Of a stretch of 64,000 nt of DNA, positions 26,601-37,730 are shown piece after piece. How positions within the stretch are numbered: the stretch's first letter is position 1; every line of letters begins with the position of its first letter. The stretch is from the NCBI RefSeq assembly GCF_022581195.2, contig NC_061456.1:5706501-5770500 (forward strand). Direction: 5' to 3'. The notes beneath the pieces are model-generated. The model was not told where the DNA came from. It did no database searches and saw nothing but the letters and a program-made list of their open reading frames with translations. Position numbers and translations under genes: made by a program. This stretch comes from Helicoverpa zea. Its lineage: Eukaryota; Arthropoda; Insecta; Lepidoptera; Noctuidae.

Positions 26601-29600
26601 TTAAGCATTTTATAATTATAGTTTACTTTTAATTCCTAATTTAAAGCGATGATTTTTTGTTTTTTAATTTCGTGATATTGAGTAATTAACCTCTGCACTA
26701 AATCATTTAAGTGTAAAAATACGATAAGATTTTTTTTAAGAATACACTAAGATGTTTTGGTAATTATTTGAATGCTATGCCTATGTCATTATCAAGTATG
26801 GTTTAAGGCTAAACTAAGCTGTATCTACAAGATTTACTTACCCAAAGTTTATGACCCCCTTCCAAGAATCCATGAGATATAAAATAAAAAGGTCCTCTAG
26901 GATCCAGATTAGCATTTGCTATTTTCTCTTTATTATCCGCTTCAAACAACACTGGTATCTTTCGATTCCTCCTCGTGAACGCGGGATACCTAAAAATAAA
27001 ACACCAAAATTGATCAGGCAAGCCTACAAATAACAAGTCAGTAATTTATGTGAGAATCGTCGCAACATTATCAGTTTATCAATTAACGTACATGTCAACA
27101 ACGTTCAAAGTTCAACAGACCTCGAATAACCGATGCACTCAATTAAAAGTGCAACAAAAAACAAACACATTGTTTAAAATAGTTGATAAACACGTCACTA
27201 TGCAATTATGGGACGTAAACATTTGTTTTGTCTCGGTCCGTGATTGATTGATGTCACGGACGAGCCCCCGGCCTTATCGTGCTCAGACTTGTACATATTA
27301 ACAAGATAGTAAACACGAAGCGGATCTTGTATACGCAGAATACGACTATTGAGGTTTTTGGATTTTGCGTTTATCGATGAATACTTGTTGAGGATAAACA
27401 TCTGTTATCTGAAGAGTTAAATGACATAATTTCTTCGCATCATTGGAAAACCACACCTACAATCTGACCTTTGCTTAATTGCAATGATAAGGTTCTCTGC
27501 GCATCTCATTAACGACAGGAATGATTAAGCTTGTAGAATCTATACTATAGGTACCTATTAATTTCTTGAAAACTTGCCGGTTCACGCAGTTAAGAGATAG
27601 GTACAAAATACTGCAATGCGGGAATCCTTACTATAAATGCGAAAGTAACTGCCTGTCCAATTAACACTGAACCAATTTAAATAAATTTTGGCATAGTCTT
27701 CTAGAGTCTCTACGTCCTTCATAAGCCACTTCTAGGTATCCGGGTGTGGTAAGTAATGTAGTTGTATCAGGGTGCGGGTGGGACCGCGGGGAACAGCTAG
27801 TAATCTACAGAAATATTTTTTGTTTTTGAGAATACCTATGACAGTACCTATTTCCTTTTAGTAACATCGTTAGGAAAGTTAATCAACGAAGATACGAGTT
27901 CCTGGACTTGTGCGGGTGACATTTAAACGGTAAACATTTACTGGTGTTTGTACTGGTAATCTGACATTATGATAATTAACCCTCTTTCCGGAGAGATCTA
28001 GAAATTGCTTCACGTTCCTGTGTACATAACTTTAATTACATAACCAAGTATTCGGTCAGAGAGCTGCCTAATGATTTACAAGAATATAACTACCCATCCT
28101 CGCGGTTTCACCCTTGTATTGAGCAAAATACTAATTCGCATAACCAGATCAAAAAGTACCTTTTTGAGTAAAGTCGTAAAAAGTCTCAAAAATATATTGT
28201 CATTCAAACTTCTAATAGGCATAGAGATTGCTTTAAAGTACTTCGTACTCGCCCCAAAATATTGTTACTGACTGATTGACTGGAGCAATTTTAGCACGTA
28301 CCTAATTATTTGTATCATTTGGTTATTCCCAAACGATTAATCGTTATTTAAAAAGGCTGTGTACAGTGCAGCCTTTATCCAACCATGATGGGATCAGCTT
28401 TGTAGTCTATCCGATGCAGCTGACTACCGGTGTGTGCGGCTGCCTAACTGACCTCCTCAACCCGACTACCCGACCAATACCAATAGTAACTCATAGTAAC
28501 AATATATTTCAGCTAAAAGGGACTTGGGTTGACTTGAGATGAGACCAACCAACTGCCCTAATTGCCAACCTCACCTACCGGTGGTGCACCCTGTGAAAAC
28601 GGATGAGGCTTTGGCGACCAACCGGTGGAAATACAAATGAGATATTGAATGCCTTGCCTGGAGATGGCAACAGAATCTCCATGGAGATGAGCACGCATGT
28701 CTAGGGTGGTGAGTATGGGCAAATCCCCCAACTTGTGAAAATTTTAGGCTGTGATGACCGAGACTTGGGTGAAGAACTGTTGCTAGCATTATTGGAAGCT
28801 TACTTGCAGCTCAAATAACTTGATACAAAGGCTAATAAATAGGTGTATTTCGGAGTTGTTATTTTAACGCAGATATTTTGACTGTACGATAAAATCTAAG
28901 TTTTAAAGAAGGCTCACTCACCGGACAGCCATAGCTTCTGGTGGTACTGGAAAATAGTTATCAGGCCGGTTTTCCGTCCATGGGTACGCCTTCGAGAAGC
29001 ACCCGTAAGCGCCGTAGCAACGCTCCAATTCCGCATCATCTTTAAGATAAACAAATCATTTAGTTTTTAGAATCAAACTTTATTAAAATTGAGCAATACA
29101 GAAATAAAGCCACACGATACAACTAAAAATACAAAAGATAGAAACAATAAAAACAGTTATTGGAACTTATCAGCGTAATTGAATACTTTTAAATTTGCGC
29201 ACACATGATATATTCTTTTACGCCGGATACGATAATTTATTTTTCGAACCTCACTATCGCGTCTATTTATATGGAATACGAGTTTCACGTACACATATGG
29301 ATCCAGGAGAAAGAAGAATGTTTTTTTACCATTCAAAATTACTGCAAAAATATTCGCCACGTATATTAGATTTGCTTTAAAGAAATTACAGAACCAAATG
29401 ATTCCAGTTACAGCATTTCACTCGACATGAGGCCTTCTATAATGTGCGCAAAGCATGTTTCCCAGTTCTACACTATACGCAGGGTATTTTTGAGCCCAAA
29501 ATACAAGGTTTAGTGTTTTCGTATACAACTAGTAAGCAACAAAACTAAGTAAACAATAAAACGAACCAGTAAAAGTGCCGGGGAAGTTGGTGACGCCGGT

Positions 29601-29669
29601 GGAATTTTGTTTATCCATCAACACCATTATCGTCTGCAGCATCAACGTCGCACTCGTCTTGTTATACAT
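20618..29669 (-). CDS. Pancreatic-type triacylglycerol lipase, secreted, 11 exons
   Basis: Coding exons, 5' to 3' on the minus strand: 29,669-29,567; 29,039-28,922; 26,989-26,842; 26,580-26,419; 25,835-25,740; 25,578-25,431; 24,911-24,685; 24,120-23,955; 23,479-23,341; 21,461-21,270; 20,705-20,618. They sum to 1,587 nt (528 aa plus TAA); every junction has GT-AG and matching phase. Residues 1-20 look like a weak signal peptide. Residues 41-75 carry the CYGAYGCFS motif typical of the lipase N-terminus. The catalytic triad is Ser194 (GHSLG), Asp222 (GLDPAAP) and His308 (CNHERS); spacing fits vertebrate pancreatic lipase. Cys282-Cys306 should bound the lid. The last about 150 residues match the C-terminal PLAT-like domain. 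The likely role is extracellular hydrolysis of dietary or haemolymph glycerides. Exon 1 is the least certain because it rests only on phase, donor and hydrophobicity. Confidence 0.92.
20735..20977 (+). mobile_element. SINE in lipase intron 10 with perfect 17-bp TSD
   Basis: The body at 20,752-20,960 is flanked by identical 17-bp repeats, ATATATGGCATAATGTA, at 20,735-20,751 and 20,961-20,977. The same family recurs at about 23,635-23,842 and 34,357-34,545. It contains the shared blocks GAACATCCTTGGCAG, GTTACGGGTAGTCAGAAGCC, GGTTAGACTGGAAGCCGACC and GGGAAAAAGGCTCGG. I recall this repeat as abundant in noctuid genomes. The left duplication starts 29 nt from the exon-11 splice acceptor of the lipase. 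Confidence 0.85.
22582..22709 (+). pseudogene. Orphan first exon of a transposon-borne YqaJ-type protein
   Basis: From the ATG at 22,582 the frame gives 42 codons plus 2 nt, ending at the donor GTAAGT (22,710-22,715). The peptide begins MEPGFIKANSANLPRIDIIM and continues through LGEFLASNKDFCSAEFRNVK. I recognise this opening from insect transposon proteins whose later part is a YqaJ-like recombinase domain; that recognition comes from memory. Without splicing the frame stops at the TAA at 22,711. No downstream exon remains in the element, so it is a fragment. Confidence 0.55.
22811..23002 (-). pseudogene. Orphan THAP zinc-finger exon
   Basis: From the ATG at 23,002 there are 64 codons to a GTAAGT donor starting at 22,810. 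The peptide shows the C2CH THAP pattern: Cys9-x4-Cys14 near the N-terminus, Trp39, and Cys59-x2-His62 (CEDHFD). THAP domains bind DNA and commonly form the N-terminus of transposases of P and related elements. Read through the donor, the frame ends after five more codons. No catalytic domain follows, so this is a transposon remnant rather than a host gene, although a spliced product cannot be excluded. Confidence 0.75.
23632..23842 (+). mobile_element. SINE in lipase intron 8 (same family as 20.75 kb)
   Basis: This copy aligns with 20,752-20,960 over nearly its full length and ends in a GGCTCGGAGGATGATGATGA tail. Base differences such as 'ggtattgggttgcctggg' against 'ggtatcggattgcccggg' show that it is a separate insertion. 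No clear target-site duplication was found, so it may be older. Confidence 0.8.
25241..25406 (+). mobile_element. Short non-autonomous Helitron in lipase intron 6
   Basis: The element is 166 bp. It starts with TC (TCTATATAAATAAAAATGAA) and ends with CTAG at 25,403-25,406. It sits between a 5' A (25,240) and a 3' T (25,407), as expected for Helitron insertion at AT. The block CTCGAGAACGGCTGGGCCG and the ending TTCGCCGGATCAGCTAG are characteristic of short Helitrons in moths, recalled from memory. Its 3' end lies 24 nt from the exon-6 donor of the lipase gene. Confidence 0.75.
27625..27800 (+). mobile_element. Short non-autonomous Helitron in lipase intron 2
   Basis: The element is 176 bp, begins with TC at 27,625 and ends with CTAG at 27,797-27,800. 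The flanks are A (27,624) and T (27,801). It contains ATAAATGCGAAAGTAACT and ends GACCGCGGGGAACAGCTAG, typical of a second moth Helitron subfamily. It codes for no protein. Confidence 0.7.
28340..28800. repeat. Diverged, unclassified repeat in lipase intron 2
   Basis: Part of this stretch (about 28,360-28,480) resembles, in reverse orientation, moth SINE fragments: TGACCTCCTCAACCC at 28,451-28,465 is the complement of GGGTTGAGGAGGTCA in the SINE at 20.85 kb. The remainder (about 28,570-28,790) is GC-richer than the intron around it and has a frame with no recognisable domain. It is probably old transposon DNA. Confidence 0.4.
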
Positions 29670-31180
29670 TTTGCCGACCGTACACTATCCTTCACAAAAA
29701 TGTTATGTTTCAAACTTTCAAACCAAATGTCATTTAACCGCAGCGCACGTGTAAACGTCACTGCCTATGTTATCAATAATGTCCAAGCTTCGTGAAATAT
29801 GAGCGGTCGAGCGGCAGTTTACAGTGCGATGTTGCTAATTGTCGCCATCAAAGTGTAATGTGAAATGACATGTATGAAGCTGGTCGGAGGTTTATATAGA
29901 GAGTAGTAAATGCACCGAACAGTATGAGTCGTTATTACCTAACGTATCCCAGCGCTCGTGGTCCGCAGACGTTCCGGGATACGGCGATAACAGAGGTTAC
30001 GACGTTATCGTATGGTTATTTGTTAAAAACCGATTGACGCACGAACAGTCTCGACCAATGTGTGTATACGAACACCAATAGCTACTGTTGTATGCACCAC
30101 TAGTTTATTAATGCACATTAAGATGACAATAATTTACTGATTTGTAAATAAGGATAATTAACTTCATTAGTGAAATATAATAGTAGATTTATATTGTTGT
30201 TTTTAATTGTAGACATGTATTTGGGTCAACTTACATCAAAATAGACAATTAATTTAGAATTTGGTGTGTCCACCAACAAAATTTATTTCTAATTAAATTA
30301 TACATTAATTTAATTATACGAGCGAACAGCAAATTATAATAAAAATAAGATAAAATTAAATTAAAAATAAGAGTAAACAAATCTCGGACTTTGAGGCGGT
30401 CGTCTTGATAATATTAATGCCCTCTAATTAACGAAATTAACTAACGAGTAAACATTTCGCACGCTTCATACTACAGTGGCTTAACACCAAAGAGAAGTAA
30501 ATTACTTTTATTACTTTATACTCAGATTTTAGAAACTTCTGAAAACGTCAATAAACTAGCGGCTTTATGTGGGTACTAAACTTCACCAAAACGGAATGTT
30601 TGGGTAGTTGTTAGGGTATAGAAATTACACAAAAAAATGATATCTGTGTTGAAAATAAAAATAAAAATTGTTAAGCCATTTTCATATTTGCCGTGCCATA
30701 TGCGAGTAGGTTCAATAAGAATAGAGTTAATTGCACACACATATTAAATACTACAAAGCTAAATTTAAACTAGCTAATATTATCTTGACAGATATTGTTG
30801 CCTATTAATTAAAGAGGTCAGAAGACAAATAGTGCAGGCTCTTGATGGACATTTGTCGGCACGACGCGCAATTCCCCTGAGACTATTGTTACATACGAAT
30901 CAATCAAGCCAAGGAAAATACTCATATCGTATTTTATCATTTCAGTCTTGAAACTATATGAAATTTTCCTTGACTCGAGTACTCACATACAAAACACACA
31001 AAAATATCTATATCGCGCAAAAATTAAGCTCTAGACACCACATACAAAATCAATTCATCATAATTCTATAAATCATCCACAATAATGGAGCAAAGTCAAA
31101 AACAAATTAATTAATTACCTAATTGTGTAAATGCATATAAAATTCATACCGTCTTATAAAAAAAGCTTACAATAACTTAA
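29670..31180. other. Intergenic: lipase upstream region and Bora 3' side
   Basis: About 29,670-30,100 lies upstream of the lipase start and should hold its promoter; no clear TATA box was seen. About 30,150-31,180 is very AT-rich and probably contains the 3' UTR of the minus-strand Bora gene. A minus-strand AATAAA candidate is at 30,282-30,287, but I cannot tell which signal is used. Confidence 0.45.
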
Positions 31181-34100
31181 TTATGAAAGAACTTTACGTG
31201 TCTTATTTTTAGATGGAGTCGAAGAGAAATTGCAGTTGAATGTCATGTCGTCCGTGAAGATATCAGACATCGACATGGTCTCACTTTTGTTGGTGGACTG
31301 AACCAAAAACTTATCAAAGTCCTCAGCACCCAAATTCTCTTTCTCATCTATCTTTGCTTCGGAAAAATGGAAGCCCGTGAACTTTTTCACAGAATTTTCG
31401 TGTACAGGATAAAACTGCGTACCGTCCGAAGAACATTCATCTTTGAATCCACTATCGACTCGCATCCAAGGAATATTAGAGATCTCTTTCAAAGCGTTCT
31501 TATTATTAGTCTTTGATACATTTGTAACAGTCAGTTCTGAGGGTTTTATGGCACTTTCGTAGTAACTAGAAGCGTTGGCATAGAATGTATTCTCATTAAA
31601 TCCACTATCTACTCTCTTAAAACTAGTTGAGCTATCACCACCTACTTTGGTCATGTTGTTTGTGGTATAATCGAATTGAGATATATTTTCAGTCAATAGT
31701 TTGAGATCAACCTTGTTAAAGTCTATCTTCTTATCCTCCAAGCTAAGTGGGTTATATGAATTATCTAAACTACTATCTAGAGACATGTGTAGAGGACTCA
31801 GAGGCATTGGTGCGCGAATTTTACTAATTTCATGAGCTCGTATATTGCTCTTTGATTTGCCTTTGATAGGCGTGTCGTCTATATTAACGTTAATGCTATG
31901 TATTTTGGTAGACGACTGTACTCCAGTTGACAAACACTTGGCTGTTTCCACTTTAACTAAATGTTGAATACTCGTTTCTTCTATCAGTGACCACACTGCT
32001 TCTTTCTTATGTGGCGAACTCGACTCTGAATCAGCTGAAAAAATAAATATCTTCATTAGATATAAACTCACAAAAAAATCTCAAATATACATATTGTGAC
32101 TGATTTGTCAACTCAACTTCAATAAGTTCGAAGTCATGATAACCTTAATATAAAAAAAATTAACTATTTATTACCTTGTGAATGGTTATGGAAGGATCCG
32201 TCAACGCTCATATCCATACTGAAGTCCAACTTCTGAACAGAGCGACTACGATGTAGACTGGACATACTCAAACTGCGTTTCTCAGAAAACGAGAATGAAC
32301 TTTTCCTAGTCTTATGAGGCGATTCCTTCAGCGATGTGCTCCGCTTTATTTTATTCGGAGTCAGTTTACAGAAGCAAGGACCCTTCTTCTCGCCTTTCGG
32401 TTCCGCCTCAATACAATCCAAGCAAGTAGCCATCGTTTCGGTTTCGGGCGACGTGAAATTATTCTTCTGAAATACAAAATAAAGATTGCCTACTTTTTTT
32501 TTTTATGTCGGGACTTCTTTTCACACACGGTTGGTTAACCCCATGGTAAGTTATTAACTAACTTGTGTTATGGGTGCTAACACAACTGATAAACTACATA
32601 TAGCTACACATATACATATTTATAAATACATATTGTAACACCCAGACCACGATCAACAAGCATGCTCATCACACAAATGTCGACCGAACCGGGAATCGAA
32701 CCCGGGACCTCAGATTCGGCAGTCCGGCTTGGTGACCATTGCGCCATAGAGGTCGTCAAATTGGTCCTACTTGGTAATTTAAAATTTCTTAATGATATCA
32801 TAGTTAAGAATGTAAACAATAAATCTGTTTCTCTTGATAAAATATTTCTCTTTTGTTATTATTTTCCATCTCCATTATTTTTAATTGACGATGTGGATAC
32901 TGAGAACTTACGTGATATAAAAACAAAACACTACTATACATTGATACATACCTCTTCATCACTGGAACTGACTTTCAACACTGGTGAGATGGAGGCTAAA
33001 GATGAAGAAGTAGCGGAGCCCTGACATTGTACCGTACCAGTACGTCTTGGTGTACGGAACTCTATGGGACTGAAGCAAGGCTCCCCAAAGTCTACCACAT
33101 CTAGTATTTTATTGCGGTAACACGGCTTGCTGCTGCAGTTGCCCGAGGTGCCTTTCTTCAGTGGCGTGCCAAACGTACGCTTCATGCCTTTTGATACGAA
33201 GTCTCGGCTCTGCAGAAATACACATCACAGTGGGTGATGAATTGATGACCATAACTTCACGAAGTCGCAGGTTAAGTAAATTATTTATGTAATTCAATAT
33301 GTGTAGGTAATCTATGTATAATAATAATTAAGCTTTATTTAAGCTTTATTTAAGTTCCACATTAATTTTCCCTGATTCAAATCAATTGATCGTGTAAATT
33401 AATATGGAACTTAAATAAAGCTTAATCTATGTATACTAATATAATAAAAAGTCCAATTGGAGTCCGAAACTACTGAACCGATTTGAGAAATTCCTTCACT
33501 GTTGGGAAGCTACTTTTCCCCCGAGTAACATAGGCTATATTTTATCCAGGTACGGACAGTAGTTCCCACGGGACACAAGTGAAACCAAGGACATCAGTTT
33601 TTTGTCCTTATATATATATGTACCTATAAAAAGATCAGAATAAATAACCCCATAAAACTTACAAGATCAGGACTGAACACAATTGGTGTGTGAGCCTCGT
33701 AGCTGGAGGGCGGTCGTTGTTCCACATGTACTTCATCATCAGTCTGCTCCGAGTCATAATGTTCCATGTCACTATGCTCTTCAAAGAATAGCTTCCGACG
33801 CAGGGAACCGTTTGCCGTGATCTCGTATTCACCAGACATGTTTTGTTCCTGTAAATAGTAGGAAGAAATGACAAGAATCTATGTATGTGATGTGATGTAC
33901 TTTTGAAAGTTCCTCTATAATAAGTAGGTATGTACTTATAACAAATTACCATAATAAATGCTAATAAAATTATTTATTTAATAATGTCAGTCAATAACCA
34001 AGCATCCGTAAATTGGCCCATACCTTTAAATTCTGCTTTGGGAGTTGCAAAATGTCAAGTGACAACAAAGAAAATACAAATACAAAAAAAAAAAAAGTTT

Positions 34101-36005
34101 GGCGAGTACTGTGGAGCTCGCCTCAAAGGGAAATGACGTGCCCCAATCCCGCATTTATGATGCTGACTTGAAATGTAGTAGTGAGGCATGTCACTTTAGC
34201 TTAGAAAAGCTATACTTATAGTAATTAATTTTACCTGTGTGAATGTACAAAATGGCTGAAGCAGAAGCTCTAGTTCAGGAGGCAATTCTGGTGGCAGAGT
34301 GAGAACTGTTTGTGCTGAAACTAAAATATTTGTGTCACACTACTATTCAATCTACCATTTATTTGAACATCCTTGGCAGTTGTTACGGGTAGTCAGAAGC
34401 CAGTCTAACCAAGGGGTATCAGGTTGCCCGGGTTAAGGAGGTCAGATAGGCAGTCGCTTCTTGTAAAGCACTGATACTCAGCTGAATCCGGTTAGACTGG
34501 AAGCCGACCCCAACATGATTGGGAAAAAGGCTCAAAGGATGATGACTACTATTCAATTTACCCATAAAATTGAGTCTTGAAATATGCATCCTACACATGA
34601 CATGTTGGATAAGCTGAAAATGCCAATTGAATCTAAGTAAAGGAGGCTTTGTGCACATATCTGCACAACATTTAATGTAAGCTCCAAGTATATTTTTAAA
34701 GCCAAGATACTACCAAAACGAGAGACCTACTATTTGTAATATCTGCAGTTAGTATCATTTAATTTTTTTTATTTTTCAATCATAATATAATTTAAAAAAA
34801 ATACAATTATGTATAGGTAGTTGAATAACTATGAGTAAAAATGACTCACCTTCTTTAGTGACCACAATTTTTTCTTTTATAATACTGTCAATATGTATAC
34901 TTGACTCTGCAGATGTCTGCAATAGTGGTTTCACCTTTTTGGATGACTCTATCAATGGACTCGGCATGACCATTTCTTGGGAGAAAAACCTGTAAGTAAG
35001 AAAATATGAAGACATAGATTTGTACCTGTGATGTTTTAAATATTTTTAACTTAGATATGTATTAATGAAATTACAGAATTTCTCTCTTTAAAGCTTGTAA
35101 CCAAAAGAGAATAGTAAATAGTAAAAAGAATAGTAAAAAAGAAAAACAGTAGAAAAAGCCAGCCAAGTGCGAACAGGATTCGCGTACAAAGGGTTCCGTA
35201 CCATTATTTATAAAACCACATCTACCTGTTGCGGAGATCGACATCGAGCAAAAACATCACATTCGTTATACGAGAGCCCCCCAAAATATCTATTTTATCC
35301 TAGTTTTCAGTATTTGTTGTTATAGCGGTAACAAAAATACATCATCTATGTTGATATACATATCATATTTCAACATCTATGTCATATTTCAACTCTCTTA
35401 ACTATCATGGTTCATGGGATACAGCCTGGTAACAGACGGATGGATGGACAGACAGAGGAGAGAAAACAATAGGGTCCCGTTTTACCCTTTGAGTACAGAA
35501 CCCTAAAAAGACTCATGAATATTTAATATTTTGGATGCAAATATGGTTGTGTTTAGAGCTTGCTAGTAAAATTCTGCATAAATGTTGTTGAGGCCCACTA
35601 AGATAATTAACATAATGAAGAGTAATGTTTTACCGATCAGTAGCCTCTTCGGCAATCTTCTCTAATGCAGGGTCTGGCGTAGGCTCAAACTGACTGTTAC
35701 ACGCTACGATGTCTGCCGGCACCAGAGTACAAGCCTGGTCTATGTCCCAGCGGAAGGATCCATTGCTCTTCTTCTTATATATCTTGCACATTCCCGGACT
35801 GAAAACAGTAAATCCCACACAAAAATAAATTCCAGGCCGTAACATTGCAACTACCTCGATAAAAAAAACGAATGCGTACTTACCTGCATATAGGTTTGTG
35901 TAACTTATCAATCAACGCTTTATCGAATGGGTTTCGTACTTTTCTATTTGTTGGCGGAGGCGTAGATTTATAAACAATATTTTGGCAGTCATTTTTATCC
36001 CCCAT
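31181..36005 (-). CDS. bora: Bora (aurora borealis), Aurora A/Polo kinase cofactor, 8 exons
   Basis: Coding exons on the minus strand: 36,005-35,884; 35,798-35,634; 34,989-34,850; 34,314-34,235; 33,848-33,663; 33,209-32,952; 32,466-32,175; 32,034-31,181. They total 2,097 nt (698 aa plus stop), with all GT-AG junctions in phase. Conserved Bora blocks occur in order: NPFDKALIDKLHKPICSP (25-42), GSFRWDIDQ (54-62), MVMPSPL around Ser106-Pro107, LTLPPELPPELELLL, SLRRKLFFEE, and FSPIEFRTP. Ser106 matches the Ser-Pro site that cyclin-Cdk phosphorylates in Bora to promote Plk1 activation. By family knowledge, Bora lets Aurora A phosphorylate the Polo/Plk1 T-loop for mitotic entry. The Ser/Thr-rich C-terminal half has two VDSGF motifs (residues 556-560 and 607-611) resembling beta-TrCP degrons. 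The protein is longer than the fly or human forms (about 540-560 aa) because of the last exon. The start is the first Met before the conserved block. Confidence 0.95.
32493..32757 (-). mobile_element. tRNA-derived SINE in Bora intron 6
   Basis: On the minus strand, a pol III A box TGGCGCAATGG (32,746-32,736) and a B box GGTTCGATTCC (32,702-32,692) are spaced as in a tRNA. They are followed by an AT-rich body and an A tail (T run at 32,493-32,503). The tRNA-like head does not end as a mature tRNA gene; it runs on into a roughly 200-bp non-tRNA body, as in SINEs. Its tail lies 26 nt from the exon-7 acceptor of Bora. Confidence 0.8.
33308..33435. repeat. Hairpin insertion flanked by 13-bp direct repeats
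   Basis: Two direct copies of TAATCTATGTATA (33,308-33,320 and 33,423-33,435) bracket a segment able to form a hairpin. Its left arm, 33,341-33,368 (AAGCTTTATTTAAGTTCCAC and following), pairs with 33,396-33,423 with a single mismatch, leaving a loop of about 27 nt. It lies in Bora intron 5. The right direct repeat continues into the Helitron-type repeat below, so the hairpin looks inserted at that repeat's 5' end. Confidence 0.65.
33426..33600 (+). repeat. Helitron-type moth repeat fragment in Bora intron 5
   Basis: The 5' end TCTATGTATACTAATATAATAAA follows an A. The inner blocks CTACTGAACCGATTTGAG, GAGTAACATAGGCTATATTTTATCC and CCCACGGGAC are the standard moth family, also found inverted at about 19,615-19,770. 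No clear CTAG terminus with a hairpin is visible, so it is a truncated copy with an approximate 3' limit. Confidence 0.6.
34340..34562 (+). mobile_element. SINE in Bora intron 3, near-perfect 17-bp TSD
   Basis: The body at 34,357-34,545 belongs to the same family as 20,752-20,960 but lacks a roughly 15-bp internal block (AAGTCTGACACCAGT). The flanking repeats CTACTATTCAATCTACC (34,340-34,356) and CTACTATTCAATTTACC (34,546-34,562) differ at one base. Confidence 0.8.
35157..35510 (+). repeat. Common moth interspersed repeat in Bora intron 2
   Basis: It begins AGCCAGCCAAGTGCGA, has AGGGTTCCGTACCATT near its left end, contains GACGGATGGATGGACAGACAG, and ends AGGGTCCCGTTTTACCCTTT then GAACCCTAAAAA. 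The family is recalled as ubiquitous in lepidopteran introns. AGGGTTCCGTAC near the left end and its near-complement (GTACAGAACCCT) at the right give it loose inverted termini. It has no coding capacity. Confidence 0.7.
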
Positions 36006-37730
36006 TTCGAAATTAACGTTATTTTTGTTGATTCTACTTTGTGACGTACATGGCACAATGACCCCAATCTCCTGCTGAAACGGGAAATAGAGATGCCATA
36101 GAAGAAAAAAAGAAACGCTTTAGTCGATTATTGAAACGTTATTCAAAGGCGTAGTCGTTAAGTACATCGATTATGTATTTAAAGTTGTCAAATGTAAATA
36201 AATTAATTTTATTAATTTTACTTGAAAATTATTTTGCAGTTGAGAAAAATTTTATTGTGTACTCGAGTTATTATAAAATTATTTTAAACCAGTCTGTTTT
36301 TATAACAAACGATCGTTATTGAGTATATCGCTCGCACATTTTCAGCACTAGCAGAGTGAGATTGGAACATTAGCTTTTTCTTGAAAAAATAACAAACATT
36401 AATACTGTTAGGGTTGGATTTATTTATATTTTTATTCCTGAAAGTATAATTGTTTGTTTGTGCTTAATTATTAATTTTGGTAACTAAATTACTTCTTTTA
36501 ATTTTTTTTTAAATTCACAATTTAATAACCGTTTTCTTTGCATGTGATGTTAGCCTTTAAGAAATTGTTACACGTGCTTTTATATGTATTACTCAAGTTT
36601 GTAAAAATGTAATGTGTAAACAATTGTTGGCTGACCTTATTAATAAAATAAATAAATAAATAAATAGATTACACTTATGAGATTTTGTTTTTTAATGGAT
36701 TTCAATTTGTGATAAATTAAAAAAAATTGAACGAGAATACAGTTCGATAGTATAAATTAATGTATGTAGTCTTTTTTAGAGTGCTTCAAAAACACCCGAA
36801 AAGGTGAAAGGGGGTTCATGACCCATTATAGAGATTTCATCATCAACATTTAAAAAGTAATACTTACCACCTATTTGATTTCTCTTCTTTTCTTGCTATC
36901 TATGCCGTGGCGTGGGATCAACTTCCATTGGATACCTAACTTTACCTTTATCACTACACCTCTCATGATTTCTCTATCCATTTCATTATTTTGATCTGTT
37001 TCCTAGATATTCGACCAGATATCGATGGCGGATGGGGATGGGATAGAGAGATGCAGTACCAGCATCAATCGTATTCTGGTGGTTTCATTTACTTAGTTTA
37101 TTGATTATTAGAGAAAATAATTGTCTCTAATAATCTATTGACAATTAAGATTTTATTTCCTAAAATTAAAAAAAAGAGTTATATTTCCATTCCATCTACG
37201 ACAGAAGAGTGATTATTGCAGAGTAAAGTTTACTATTTAAGTTTCAATTTCAATAAAAAACAGCAAAGAGTAAACATGAAATCTATGTATCCAATTTTGT
37301 GTGCCCGTATGCCACAGCTTATGAAGTGGTTTCAATACTAGTTGAATACTTGTTGTATCTTGATGTCACGACGCGTGATACAATCGATCTCGTATTTACT
37401 AACTATAAGCTTCTTGTCCAGAAACATTACCAGAGAATCGACTAATTCACTAAGCCGACTAATTCGCTAATCATTTGCGGGCCGGCCAGGTCTAGTGGTC
37501 ACTTAGTATAATGTCATTATTTCAGTGATTGTCAATGTCTGCCGATTTGAAAATGTTAATGTCAATGGTGGACTTGTGGAGGTTAAATTTGAAAATCACA
37601 CAATAATACATTTTTCTTTCGTTTCTAACTCAAGACGTAATTATCGGTAGTTTTTGATAAATGTATTTGTTATCACTAATCCTCGCACAGCTTACTTCGC
37701 CATCGAAAGTGCCCATTTCATTTTACAACA
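36006..37730. other. Divergent intergenic region between Bora and the torsin-like gene
   Basis: Bora is transcribed leftward from 36,005 and the torsin-like gene rightward from 37,731, so this 1.7 kb holds both upstream regions. It contains an (AAAT)n microsatellite at about 36,646-36,665, probably the tail of an older retroposon, and AT-rich DNA otherwise. No coding exon or TATA box was identified. Confidence 0.5.
36646..36665 (+). repeat. (AAAT)n microsatellite
   Basis: About five tandem AAAT units occur here, preceded by GTTGGCTGACCTTATTAAT. This layout is common at the 3' ends of moth retroposons. Confidence 0.7.

Noticed and set aside
32690..32757. tRNA-like sequence with A and B boxes on the minus strand
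   Set aside because: It continues into a roughly 200-bp body with an A tail inside a Bora intron, so it is a SINE head rather than a tRNA gene.
34419..34658. Minus-strand 79-aa frame
   Set aside because: It is a translation of SINE sequence in Bora intron 3.
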